Below are positions 8,655 to 14,856 of a stretch of 26,981 nucleotides of DNA, one piece after another; position 1 is the first letter of the stretch, and each line of letters starts with the position of its first letter. A program made the translations under genes and the position numbers. This DNA comes from Synergistota bacterium (GTDB lineage Bacteria > Synergistota > Synergistia > Synergistales > Synergistaceae), in assembly GCA_023450745.1 (NCBI GenBank), contig JAEXGR010000025.1, positions 1 through 26,981 of the forward strand. The letters are read 5' to 3'. The notes beneath the pieces were generated by a model. That model was not told the DNA's origin. It saw nothing but the letters and a program-made list of their open reading frames with translations, and searched no databases.

Positions 8655-9914
8655 TTATCCCTTTCGCGCCATGATGAAGTGCCGCGCGCCATACCACAGC
8701 GTCACCGTCCACGGCAGAAAGGCGACGACGTTCAGCGTGGCCTGCAGCCCGGCGGCGTCGGCGATGATGCCGACCGGCGTGACGAAGAGATTCGCAAGCC
8801 CCCAGGAGACGCCCTGCGCAAGAGAGCTGACAAGGCTGCGGGACTCGGGGCAGCGCTTCTGCGCCATCGCCGTCGTCACGGGGGTGCTCGCCTGCAAGAA
8901 GGCAAAGCCGGCCATCAGCATGGCCAGCGACGCGACGCCTGTGCCGTGCAGTCCGAAAATCAGAAAAATGGGGGAGATTGCGATCGTCCCGAAGAGGACC
9001 TTTTCATCCCCGATCATGTCGGCGAGCTTTCCGCCGGCGACCCCCGCGCAGGTCGCCGAAAGCGTTGTGGCGAAGAGTATCAGCCCGCCGGCGGCGATAG
9101 AGCTGCCGCGCAAAATCAGCAGCGTGGGCAGGAAAATCTTTATCGATTGAAAAACGGCGTCGCGCACGCTCGTTATCGAGACGATCCAGCCGACCTTCGA
9201 GATAAGGTAGCGTAAATTATTTAAAAACTGTGGGCGCGGCCGTTCGCCGAAATCCTTGACGGCCTCCCCCGCGCGCGCTCTCATGTGACGCCAGAGATAA
9301 GAACAGACCAAGACGACGACCGGTATCATAACGAGCGGAAAACCTGGCTTTCCCAGCATCGAGATCATAAAGACGACGTATATCGGGCCCAGAGAACTTC
9401 CCAGCCCGCCGCTTGCCTGAAAGAGCGAGAGATAAAAGGCGAGTCCCGTTTTGCCCGCCGCCGCGCCGCAGCTGCCAGAGCCCTGCGGGTGAAAGAGCGC
9501 CGTCCCCGCGCTCATCATGCCGACAAAGATAAATGCTGTGCCGTAACTCGGGGAAAGGGGGAGCAGCGACGCCCCCGCGACCGAAAGCAGCGGCCCCCAG
9601 ACGGCGAACCACGGGCGCTTGAGACGGTCGGCAAAAAAGCCGAAGACCGGCTGTCCAAAAATATTCGTGAGGCCAAAAAGCGCGTTCAGAAGTCCCGCCT
9701 GGCTCATCGTCAGCGAAATAGACTGCGCCAGCATCGGTATGATCGTCGGCAGCGCCGTCGAATGCATGTCGTTGAGCCCGTGAAGGAAAATGACCCCGAA
9801 CAGAGTGCGTTTATTTTTCCCGGAAATGACGCGGCAGTCAGCGCCAGCGGCGTGGGCAGAGCGGCAGTCAGCCTGCTTTGCGGATTGGCTGGTCTGTTTC
9901 TCTGGTGAATCCAT
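8655..9914 (-). CDS. MFS transporter, fosmidomycin-resistance (Fsr)-like
   Basis: The 419-aa protein is strongly hydrophobic with repeated membrane segments after a polar N-terminus of about 34 residues. Segments FLHGLNDMHSTALPTIIPML and SAGTALFHPQGSG resemble the H-x-x-N-D and L-F-H-P-(E/Q)-(A/G)-S motifs of the Fsr family of MFS exporters, and GFFADRLKRP is the MFS loop 2-3 motif. It is probably a drug or small-molecule/proton antiporter in the inner membrane; the substrate cannot be read from sequence. The open frame extends upstream to 10250, but that would overlap the divergent rsmD. The ATG at 9914, preceded by a G-run about 6 bases upstream, is the sensible start. The 79-base gap to rsmD must hold both promoters; I see no clear boxes. 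Confidence 0.82.
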   Translation of the reverse strand: MDSPEKQTSQSAKQADCRSAHAAGADCRVISGKNKRTLFGVIFLHGLNDMHSTALPTIIPMLAQSISLTMSQAGLLNALFGLTNIFGQPVFGFFADRLKRPWFAVWGPLLSVAGASLLPLSPSYGTAFIFVGMMSAGTALFHPQGSGSCGAAAGKTGLAFYLSLFQASGGLGSSLGPIYVVFMISMLGKPGFPLVMIPVVVLVCSYLWRHMRARAGEAVKDFGERPRPQFLNNLRYLISKVGWIVSITSVRDAVFQSIKIFLPTLLILRGSSIAAGGLILFATTLSATCAGVAGGKLADMIGDEKVLFGTIAISPIFLIFGLHGTGVASLAMLMAGFAFLQASTPVTTAMAQKRCPESRSLVSSLAQGVSWGLANLFVTPVGIIADAAGLQATLNVVAFLPWTVTLWYGARHFIMARKG

Positions 9915-9993
9915 AAAAAACCCCCCAAATCTATATACATCAAAACTATCCGCTATTATACTCTTTGTGTGAAGCGCTGGGAGGAATAAGTTC

Positions 9994-10491
9994 ATGAAAG
10001 AGATGAGACCGACGACCGGCAAAGTAATGCTGGCGCTCTTCAACATACTGGGAAACATCCACGGCAGAAGCTTTCTCGACCTCTTCTCCGGCAGCGGGCA
10101 GATCGCGGCGGCGGCGGCGAAAAAAGGGGCCGCGCCCGTGGTCTCCGTCGAGTCGGAGCGGAAGCGCCACGCCGAGATCGTAAAAAAAGCCCCCGCCGCG
10201 GTAAAGTGCCTCTGTTTCGACGTGCGGCGCGCCGTTGCGCGCTTTGCCAAAAACGATGAAAAATTCGATATAATCTTTGCCGACCCGCCCTACAATTTAG
10301 GCTGGGGCGACGAATTTCCCAAATTGATGGCGGCGAACGAGAGGATTTTAGCGCCCGATGGCGTTATAATCTTTGAACATTCCGAAGAGGAAGAGCCCGC
10401 CGTGATGGATGAGACAAAATGGGAGCGCGAGGACAGAAGATACGGCGGCACCGTGCTCAGCTTCTACCGCAGGAGGAATAATGATGATTAG
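9994..10491 (+). CDS. rsmD: 16S rRNA (guanine-N2)-methyltransferase RsmD
   Basis: RsmD methylates G966 (E. coli numbering) of 16S rRNA. The 165-aa protein begins with M-R-P-T-T-G-K-V (family R-P-T-x-x-x-V), has the SAM loop FSGSG at 31-35, an acidic SVES strand near 51-54 and the catalytic DPPY at 97-100. It is a little short but complete. GGGAGGA lies about 8 bases before the ATG. The gene overlaps coaD: the coaD ribosome site AGGAGG and start codon lie inside the last codons of rsmD, so the two are translationally coupled. The rsmD-coaD pair is a widely conserved order. Confidence 0.92.
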   Translation: MKEMRPTTGKVMLALFNILGNIHGRSFLDLFSGSGQIAAAAAKKGAAPVVSVESERKRHAEIVKKAPAAVKCLCFDVRRAVARFAKNDEKFDIIFADPPYNLGWGDEFPKLMAANERILAPDGVIIFEHSEEEEPAVMDETKWEREDRRYGGTVLSFYRRRNNDD

Positions 10492-10972
10492 GGCAGTATA
10501 CCCAGGGTCCTTCGACCCGATAACCAACGGACACATATACATCTCCGAACGGGCGGCGGCGCTCTTCGACGAACTGATCGTCGCCGTGCTCGTGAACCCC
10601 GAGAAACGCTCCACCTTCAGCGAAGAAGAACGCCAGATCATGGCGCGCGAGGCGCTCGTCCATCTGCCGAACGTCAAAGTAAAATACTTCAACGGCCTGC
10701 TCGTCGACTTCATGCGCCAGCAGCAGAGCCGCATCATCATCCGCGGCCTGCGCGCCCTCTCCGACTTTGAATACGAGTTCCAGCTCGCGCAGATGAACCG
10801 CCAGCTCGCCCCCGAGATAGAGACCTTCTTCATCGTCACCGACGCGAAATACTCCTACCTCTCAAGCCGCGCGATAAAAGACGCCTTCCAGTTCGGCGGC
10901 GCGGTGCGCGACATGGTCCCCCCCGGAGTCTACCGCCGCCTGCGCGAAAGAATACCGCCGCGGAATCTGTAG
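10484..10972 (+). CDS. coaD: Phosphopantetheine adenylyltransferase
   Basis: CoaD joins 4'-phosphopantetheine and ATP to give dephospho-CoA, the fourth step of CoA synthesis. The product (about 162 aa) starts M-I-R-A-V-Y-P-G-S-F-D-P and shows the nucleotidyltransferase TNGH motif, the conserved IIRGLRALSDFEYE segment and YSYLSSRAIKD near the C-terminus. Start choice: AGGAGG at 10471-10476 lies 7 bases before the ATG at 10484 and 4 bases before the adjacent ATG at 10481, so 10484 is preferred. A longer in-frame start at 10409 would sit inside rsmD with no support. The CoA product supplies the ACP prosthetic group used by the downstream fab genes. Confidence 0.95.
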   Translation: MIRAVYPGSFDPITNGHIYISERAAALFDELIVAVLVNPEKRSTFSEEERQIMAREALVHLPNVKVKYFNGLLVDFMRQQQSRIIIRGLRALSDFEYEFQLAQMNRQLAPEIETFFIVTDAKYSYLSSRAIKDAFQFGGAVRDMVPPGVYRRLRERIPPRNL

Positions 10973-10995
10973 GGTTTATAAAACAAGACGCCCAT

Positions 10996-11035
10996 AATCC
11001 CCGCGCCGGCGAAAACCGCGCGGAGATTGGTTTTA
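10996..11035 (+). terminator. Intrinsic terminator after coaD
   Basis: AATC plus CCGCGC (10996-11006, with one unpaired C) pairs with GCGCGG plus GATT (11018-11028, one unpaired A) around an 11-base loop. GGTTTTATT follows. It closes the rsmD-coaD unit. Confidence 0.58.
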
Positions 11036-11040
11036 TTAAG

Positions 11041-11100
11041 AACATACGTATACCGGTACGGCGGCCGCAACGTTGTTTGCGGTGGAAAACGAAAGAAGGA
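11041..11100. other. Palindrome-rich non-coding stretch in the coaD/XRE intergenic region
   Basis: The 206 bases between coaD and the convergent regulator gene hold no credible gene. TACCGGTA (11051-11058), GCGGCCGC (11061-11068) and AACGTT (11069-11074) are three perfect palindromes almost end to end. CCGCAA (11065-11070) also pairs with TTGCGG (11077-11082) around a 6-base loop. Role unknown. Confidence 0.4.
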
Positions 11101-11132
11101 ATACAAAACTTGCCGCTTGAACCGTCAAGCAG
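11101..11132 (-). terminator. Intrinsic terminator for the XRE regulator gene
   Basis: On the minus strand CTGCTTGA (11125-11132), loop CGGT, TCAAGCGG (11113-11120) form an 8-bp stem including one G-T pair. CAAGTTTTGT follows. On the plus strand the wobble becomes a mismatch, so the structure fits minus-strand RNA better. Confidence 0.5.
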
Positions 11133-11178
11133 GCGGCGCTTTTCTTGCTTGCCTTGCGGCAATGGCGGCGGCAAAAAA

Positions 11179-11898
11179 TCAAAAACCGTGATTTGGCTTG
11201 TGCGTTACGGACGTAATCTTGCCGACGGTCTTAAACTCACCGGACAAGACCTCTTCCAGAGAAATGTATATCTTGGTACCGTCGGTCGAAACCAGTTCGA
11301 TGGAGCTGTCATCGTTTCGGATGATTTTTTTTAAAGCCAGCTGCCGCTTGTAATAGACTAAAGCGACGTCGAAGTCCAGCAGCTTTGCCTCTGGATTGAC
11401 GATGATGCGGCTGTTGGCGGTGATGCCGTGAGCTGGTATGATGCCATCCGTCACCGTCAGGGCGAAGGGGGCGTTGTTTATGGAAAAATAATTGCCGACA
11501 TCCGCTTTAGGTACGCAGATAAGCCTCTCCGCGGCTTCACTGCGTGGCGCAGCGGAGCATCTTTCCAACAGTGAGCGCAGGGAAAAGTGCTGAATGATTA
11601 CATAGTCGACCTGCTCTAAAGATTTTTCGCGGCCGATAGACACGCTTTTAGGCAAATCCAAACCTTCGTCTGGAAGTTCCAGCCCCGCCGTCTCACCTAG
11701 CAAATAGCTCACAGTTGTATTGAACTTTTTTGCCATATCCAACAACAAAGCGTTAGAGGGAACCTTCTTGCCGCGCTCTATTTCGCTTAAATAAGCCTGC
11801 GTAATATTAAGAATTTCTGCCATTTCACTTTGTGTTCGGCTGCCACGAAGCGCACGTATCCGATCAGAGAGTATCTTATAATTCTTTTTCATTACCAT
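11179..11898 (-). CDS. XRE-family regulator with a LexA/S24-like C-terminal domain lacking the catalytic serine
   Basis: Residues about 8-65 are a Cro/CI-type helix-turn-helix (TQSEMAEILNITQAYLSEIERG carries the two helices). After a linker (about 70-135), residues about 140-232 match the beta-rich fold of peptidase S24 repressors (CI, LexA). The normal G-D-S-M nucleophile site reads T150-D-G-I-I-P, so the serine is replaced by glycine, whereas the lysine partner (Lys190 in LALKKI) remains. Self-cleavage is therefore not expected; the domain probably serves dimerisation or ligand sensing. The gene is divergent from a promoter overlaid by phased ATAGCTA repeats, its likely target. There is no ribosome site before the ATG at 11898, and a TATATT lies only about 15 bases upstream, so the mRNA may be nearly leaderless. 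Length 239 aa. Confidence 0.82.
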   Translation of the reverse strand: MVMKKNYKILSDRIRALRGSRTQSEMAEILNITQAYLSEIERGKKVPSNALLLDMAKKFNTTVSYLLGETAGLELPDEGLDLPKSVSIGREKSLEQVDYVIIQHFSLRSLLERCSAAPRSEAAERLICVPKADVGNYFSINNAPFALTVTDGIIPAHGITANSRIIVNPEAKLLDFDVALVYYKRQLALKKIIRNDDSSIELVSTDGTKIYISLEEVLSGEFKTVGKITSVTHKPNHGF

Positions 11899-11915
11899 AC
11901 TATAATCTAGAAAAT

Positions 11916-11982
11916 ATAGCCAGCACAGTGTGTATATAGCTAAAAATAGCTAAAAGAATTGACATAAAATTTCAAATAGCTA
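11916..11982. promoter_or_regulatory. Helically phased ATAGCTA operator array
   Basis: ATAGCTA occurs exactly at 11936-11942, 11946-11952 and 11976-11982, with a degenerate copy (ATAGCCA) at 11916-11922. Starts are 20, 10 and 30 bases apart, all whole turns of the helix, so every copy faces the same side of the DNA. The last copy runs into the -10 box of the plus-strand promoter. The core TAGCTA is self-complementary, suiting a dimeric XRE protein. The array sits between the XRE gene and its divergent neighbour, so it is the probable operator for both directions. Confidence 0.65.
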
Positions 11983-11986
11983 TAAT
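11959..11986 (+). promoter_or_regulatory. Perfect-consensus promoter for the secreted-protein gene
   Basis: TTGACA (11959-11964), 16-base spacer, TATAAT (11981-11986). Both boxes are full sigma-70 consensus. Copies of the ATAGCTA repeat flank the -35 box and overlap the -10 box, as expected for a strong promoter held off by a repressor. Transcription should start near 11993, about 47 bases before the ATG at 12040. Confidence 0.8.
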
Positions 11987-12039
11987 AAATGCGTCATGTC
12001 ACTTTTGGTAAATTTATATACTGGAGGGAGTTAGCAATA

Positions 12040-12523
12040 ATGAATAATACTGTCCGAGGTTGCGAGAGTTTATCTGTTATTAAGGTGTGGATATGTCTGT
12101 TGGCGGCCGTTACGCTCTGCCTTGTCTCTTCTGTTTCTTACGCTGGCATTATAAACAATAACGGTACGGGAAAATACGTTATCAACGGCGAACATACGTG
12201 GGGATTGAATACGCGGGACGAAACGATATCTTCGTTGGTTGTAAATGATGGTTCAAGCCTAAGGCTGCTTTGGGGCGAAGCTGAACCAGGCAAATATTGT
12301 ATCGGCAATATCTTCGGGGATGGCAATCTGGAAATATCCGGCGGCGGGCAGTTGTTTGGCGATTGGGGCATAGTGGGGCAAGGAATCCGTGCGGGCTATC
12401 AGGTTTACGGACTTAAAAGCATGCGGAGGCTGCCGCACCGGCTGCGGAGCGTTGGCAGTATTTGCGCTTATGACAATTCCTTCCTTAACTACAACTGTAA
12501 AAAAACTTAAGCGCTCTGCGTAA
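12040..12523 (+). pseudogene. Small secreted protein with a Synergist-CTERM-like sorting tail, frameshifted
   Basis: GGAGGG (12023-12028) precedes the ATG at 12040. Residues 1-35 are a signal peptide ending V-S-Y-A before G-I-I. The mature part (N-N-N-G-T-G-K-Y-V then GDGNLEISGGGQLFG) has the Gly/Asn-rich look of autotransporter-like passenger repeats. In this frame it ends in an unrelated basic run with a stop at 12508. In the +1 frame, downstream of the A4 run at 12415-12418, the DNA reads A-C-G-G-C-R-T-G-C-G-A-L-A-V-F-A-L-M, then a tail with K-K-L-K-R-S-A, stopping at 12521-12523. That is a Gly-Gly-Cys, membrane segment and basic end, as in the Synergist-CTERM sorting signal. Removing one A joins the two parts into about 160 aa. 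It may be a mutation, a sequencing error or a recoded site. Confidence 0.7.
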
Positions 12524-12538
12524 GTTGGATAACTGTTA

Positions 12539-12580
12539 TTACCGGCGGCAGGGAATCGTCTGTCGCCGGTAATTTGTATT
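12539..12580 (+). terminator. Intrinsic terminator after the secreted-protein gene
   Basis: TTACCGGCG (12539-12547) pairs perfectly with CGCCGGTAA (12564-12572); an inner CAG/CTG pair shortens the loop. TTTGTATT follows. It isolates the secreted-protein gene from the CsgG-like operon. Confidence 0.75.
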
Positions 12581-12596
12581 ACAGACCAGCGCCCGA

Positions 12597-12624
12597 TTGA
12601 CATTAGCATTCTTTTCGATATAAT
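12597..12624 (+). promoter_or_regulatory. Perfect-consensus promoter for the CsgG-like operon
   Basis: TTGACA (12597-12602), 16-base spacer, TATAAT (12619-12624), the same layout as the promoter at 11959 but without ATAGCTA repeats. It leaves an untranslated leader of about 100 bases before the GTG at 12734. The leader contains a weak AT hairpin with a T7 run at 12681-12699. Confidence 0.75.
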
Positions 12625-12733
12625 TCCCTTTAAGGTTTATATGTATGTAAACAAGTTAATTTTACTAGTTGCGCGTTGAGAATATTGTAATATTTTTTTC
12701 GTGTGACAGAACTCAGAAACGGAGTGGTTGGCG

Positions 12734-13735
12734 GTGTCTTGTTTTCTTCGTAAGTCGGTATTTACCTTCATTTTGATTTTCGTGGTGTTTTGGTCTTTTT
12801 CCGGTCCGGCGTTTGCCTCGGGCGGAGAGAAGATGCGGCTCGCGGTCATGGATTTTAAAGATAATTCTCAGGACGGCGCTCCGGCGCGCGCCATTCAGGA
12901 TATGATGACGGGCGAGCTTGCCAAGGTGCCGCTGTTTTCGGTGATCGAACGGGCGCAGCTTGGCGATATCGCGCAGGAGCAGCGCATGTCCGCGCAGGGG
13001 CTTACGGATGAATCGGCCAGCGTGGAGATGTCGCGTATAAAGGCGGCGCAGTACCTGATCGCCGGTTCGATAACCCAGTATCATTACCTGGCCAGCGGCG
13101 GCGCGGTGCCCATCCCCGTCCCCATCTTCGGCGCGGTTGCGGTCGCCTCTGAGGAGGCGCACGTAACGATCGACTTGCGCGTTATAGACACGACTACGAG
13201 CGAGGTCATCATGACTTCGCGCCAGACGGGCGTAGCGAACCAGTCGCAGGGCGGCGTGGTCACCGCCTATGGCGGCTTTGGCACGGGAAAGGCCGGCGGC
13301 CTTCTTTCGCAGGCGACCTATAAGTCTGTCACCAAGCTTGTCAGCGATCTTCAGGACAAGCTGCTCGGCGACAGGGGCGCTTTTGGCGTGCTTGACGCCT
13401 CGACGCAGGACGTGACCTGCAATATGGGACACGCAAACAGCGGCGTCAAGAAGGGCGAACTGTACGCCGCCTACCGCAAAGGGAACGTGATACGCGACCT
13501 TGACGGCAAGGAACTTGGGGCGAGTAAAAATTATCTCTGCGTTTTTAAAATAACCGATGTCGACGCCGGCTATTCTTCCGGCAAGATCGTGAAGGGTTGC
13601 GTGCCGCGGCGCGGCGCTCTTGTTATGCGTGCGCCCTCCAACTGGAAGGAGCTTAAATTCGAGGCGGAGGACTATGCGTCGGCTGCGGGCGGTTTTGATA
13701 TCGACGAAGCGATGAAGCAGAAACAGGCTGATTGA
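12734..13735 (+). CDS. Secreted CsgG-family protein with FlgT-like C-terminal domain
   Basis: A signal peptide (FTFILIFVVFWSF, cleavage after AFA near residue 27) leads into a CsgG-type domain, residues about 33-215: MRLAVMDFKD, the ELAKVPLFSVIERAQLGDI helix, AAQYLIAGSITQY and the TIDLRVIDTTTSEV strand. The C-terminal part (about 225-300; VKKGELYAAYRKGNVIRDLDGKELG) resembles the SH3-like C-terminal domain of flagellar protein FlgT. CsgG forms the curli secretion pore, but it is a lipoprotein; here there is no lipobox cysteine after the signal peptide, and no curli genes are nearby. Start: GGAG at 12721 fits GTG at 12734 (9-base spacing) better than TTG at 12728. It is followed after 10 bases by a second secreted gene. 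An envelope role is likely; exact function unknown. Confidence 0.78.
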   Translation: MSCFLRKSVFTFILIFVVFWSFSGPAFASGGEKMRLAVMDFKDNSQDGAPARAIQDMMTGELAKVPLFSVIERAQLGDIAQEQRMSAQGLTDESASVEMSRIKAAQYLIAGSITQYHYLASGGAVPIPVPIFGAVAVASEEAHVTIDLRVIDTTTSEVIMTSRQTGVANQSQGGVVTAYGGFGTGKAGGLLSQATYKSVTKLVSDLQDKLLGDRGAFGVLDASTQDVTCNMGHANSGVKKGELYAAYRKGNVIRDLDGKELGASKNYLCVFKITDVDAGYSSGKIVKGCVPRRGALVMRAPSNWKELKFEAEDYASAAGGFDIDEAMKQKQAD

Positions 13736-13745
13736 GGCGCAGCTT

Positions 13746-14321
13746 GTGATGAAGGTCGCGGACAGGATATTTAAAGTTTTTCTCTTTTTTGCTCTCTGCG
13801 CGGCGTTCTTTTTGCCCGGGGCGGCTTACGCCGGGAAATCGGCGGTTCCCGCGGCGAGCCGGGTGGCGGTGGTCGTCAGCGACGGTTTTTCGATGGCGGG
13901 CGACGTCAATATCTCTGTGGAAAGTAAGTTTGCGCGCCTTGCGGAGAGTATTGTCCGGCGGGAGCTGCGCAGAGCGGGATTCAGCAATATCGCCGCCGTC
14001 AATCTGACGAAGAACCAACTTAAGCTGCTGACTGGCGGCGACGCGAAAAGTATGGCTGGGCTTGCGAAGAAGCAGCAGGTGCAGTATCTGATATACGGCA
14101 ATATCACTGAGAGCGGCGCGGATGTCAATTCCTTCGGTACTTTCTCCAGCACCGCCTCCGTGACGCTCCAGATTGTCTCCGCGGCGACGGGCGATTACGT
14201 CTTTGACGATATGGTGCCGGGCAAAGCGGTTGGCGGTACCAAAGAAGAGGCGATGCGTAAGGCGATAGAGAAGGCCTCGGTGGGGATCGCGGCGCTGATA
14301 AGCGGCAAGTCTGAATATTGA
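13746..14321 (+). CDS. Secreted protein with CsgG/FlgT-like fold, partner of the upstream gene
   Basis: The 191-aa product has a signal peptide (VFLFFALCAAFFLPGAAYA, cleavage before GKSAV near residue 30). Segments VQYLIYGNITESG, SVTLQIVSAATGDYVFDD and EEAMRKAIEKASVGIAALI mirror the later part of CsgG-like domains (strand with Y-L-I-x-G, strand with a D/A-x-T-G turn, closing helix). It looks like a diverged paralogue of the upstream CsgG domain without the SH3-like tail. The start is GTG at 13746, with GAGG 8 bases upstream overlapping the previous stop; the adjacent ATG at 13749 is possible. No membrane anchor or lipobox is seen. It probably works with the upstream protein in the periplasm or outer membrane; I do not recognise a named family with certainty. 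Confidence 0.7.
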   Translation: MMKVADRIFKVFLFFALCAAFFLPGAAYAGKSAVPAASRVAVVVSDGFSMAGDVNISVESKFARLAESIVRRELRRAGFSNIAAVNLTKNQLKLLTGGDAKSMAGLAKKQQVQYLIYGNITESGADVNSFGTFSSTASVTLQIVSAATGDYVFDDMVPGKAVGGTKEEAMRKAIEKASVGIAALISGKSEY

Positions 14322-14336
14322 TTTTATGAATATTTT

Positions 14337-14393
14337 AAAGAGAGTACGCGATAAAATCATCGCAATAAATGTTTGTTGCCGTACTCTCTTTTG
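14337..14393. terminator. Branched bidirectional terminator between the CsgG-like operon and the GNAT gene
   Basis: AAAGAGAGTACG (14337-14348) pairs perfectly over 12 bp with CGTACTCTCTTT (14380-14391). The 31-base interior can form two small hairpins: CGAT/ATCG (14349-14352 with 14359-14362) and CAA/TTG (14363-14365 with 14376-14378). T-rich sequence follows on both strands, matching its place between convergent genes. Confidence 0.75.
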
Positions 14394-14417
14394 ATTATGT
14401 TCCTGGTAATATTGACA

Positions 14418-14843
14418 TCACCGCTGGGGGCGCGGTTTTCTTATCTCCATGAAGTCCTGCGGCCTCCCGGTGGCGGCGAAGCCATTTTTGCGGTAGAGGC
14501 TGTGGGCGTCTTTGGTCAGCAGCAGCCATTGGTAGACGTCGGATAGCTCGGGGGCCTTGAGGACGCGGTCTATCATCTGCTGCGCGACGCCCCTGCCGCG
14601 GTATCCCTCTTCGACGTAGAAATCCGTCAGGTACGCGAAGCGGGTTTTATCCGATATTACGCGCCCGTATCCTATCTGGCAGCCCTTGTCATTGAAGGCC
14701 CCGACCACCAGCGCGGAATTTGGGGCGGCTTTTGTCACCTCGGCGAGCCCGATGCCGGGCGACCAGTAGGCCTTTGAGAGCATTGCCGTCACCCGCGCCA
14801 TATCCATGTTATCCAGACCGGTTTTATATTCGATATTCTCCAA
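14418..14843 (-). CDS. GNAT-family N-acetyltransferase
   Basis: The 141-aa protein has the GNAT fold order: YLTDFYVEEGYRGRGVAQQMI (residues 71-91) contains the acetyl-CoA pyrophosphate loop R-G-R-G-V-A, and a C-terminal L-Y-R-K-N-G-F motif near 116-122 is typical of the family. The substrate cannot be predicted. The start is TTG at 14843 with a G-rich ribosome site (GGGGGGTGG) just after the tmcAL stop, 13 bases away, so it is translated from the tmcAL message. It ends at the branched terminator shared with the convergent CsgG-like operon. Confidence 0.85.
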   Translation of the reverse strand: MENIEYKTGLDNMDMARVTAMLSKAYWSPGIGLAEVTKAAPNSALVVGAFNDKGCQIGYGRVISDKTRFAYLTDFYVEEGYRGRGVAQQMIDRVLKAPELSDVYQWLLLTKDAHSLYRKNGFAATGRPQDFMEIRKPRPQR

Positions 14844-14856
14844 AATGCCACCCCCC

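Noticed and set aside
9915..10250. N-terminal extension of the MFS frame upstream of 9914
   Set aside because: It would overlap divergent rsmD by over 250 bases, and the extra residues look random; the ATG at 9914 gives a normal MFS length.
10409..10483. Longer coaD start at 10409
   Set aside because: It lies inside rsmD in another frame, and CoaD proteins begin at the Y-P-G-S-F-D-P motif, right after AGGAGG and ATG at 10484.
11041..11986. CRISPR array or toxin-antitoxin operon
   Set aside because: The repeats are 7 bases and promoter-linked, without spacers; the divergent gene has a signal peptide and no toxin features.
11989..12039. Upstream ATG at 11989 for the secreted protein
   Set aside because: It sits at the predicted transcription start, with no ribosome site, and would put 17 polar residues before the signal peptide.
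12040..14321. A curli (csg) system
   Set aside because: Only CsgG-like folds are present; there is no amyloid repeat protein and no CsgE or CsgF, and the lipobox is missing.
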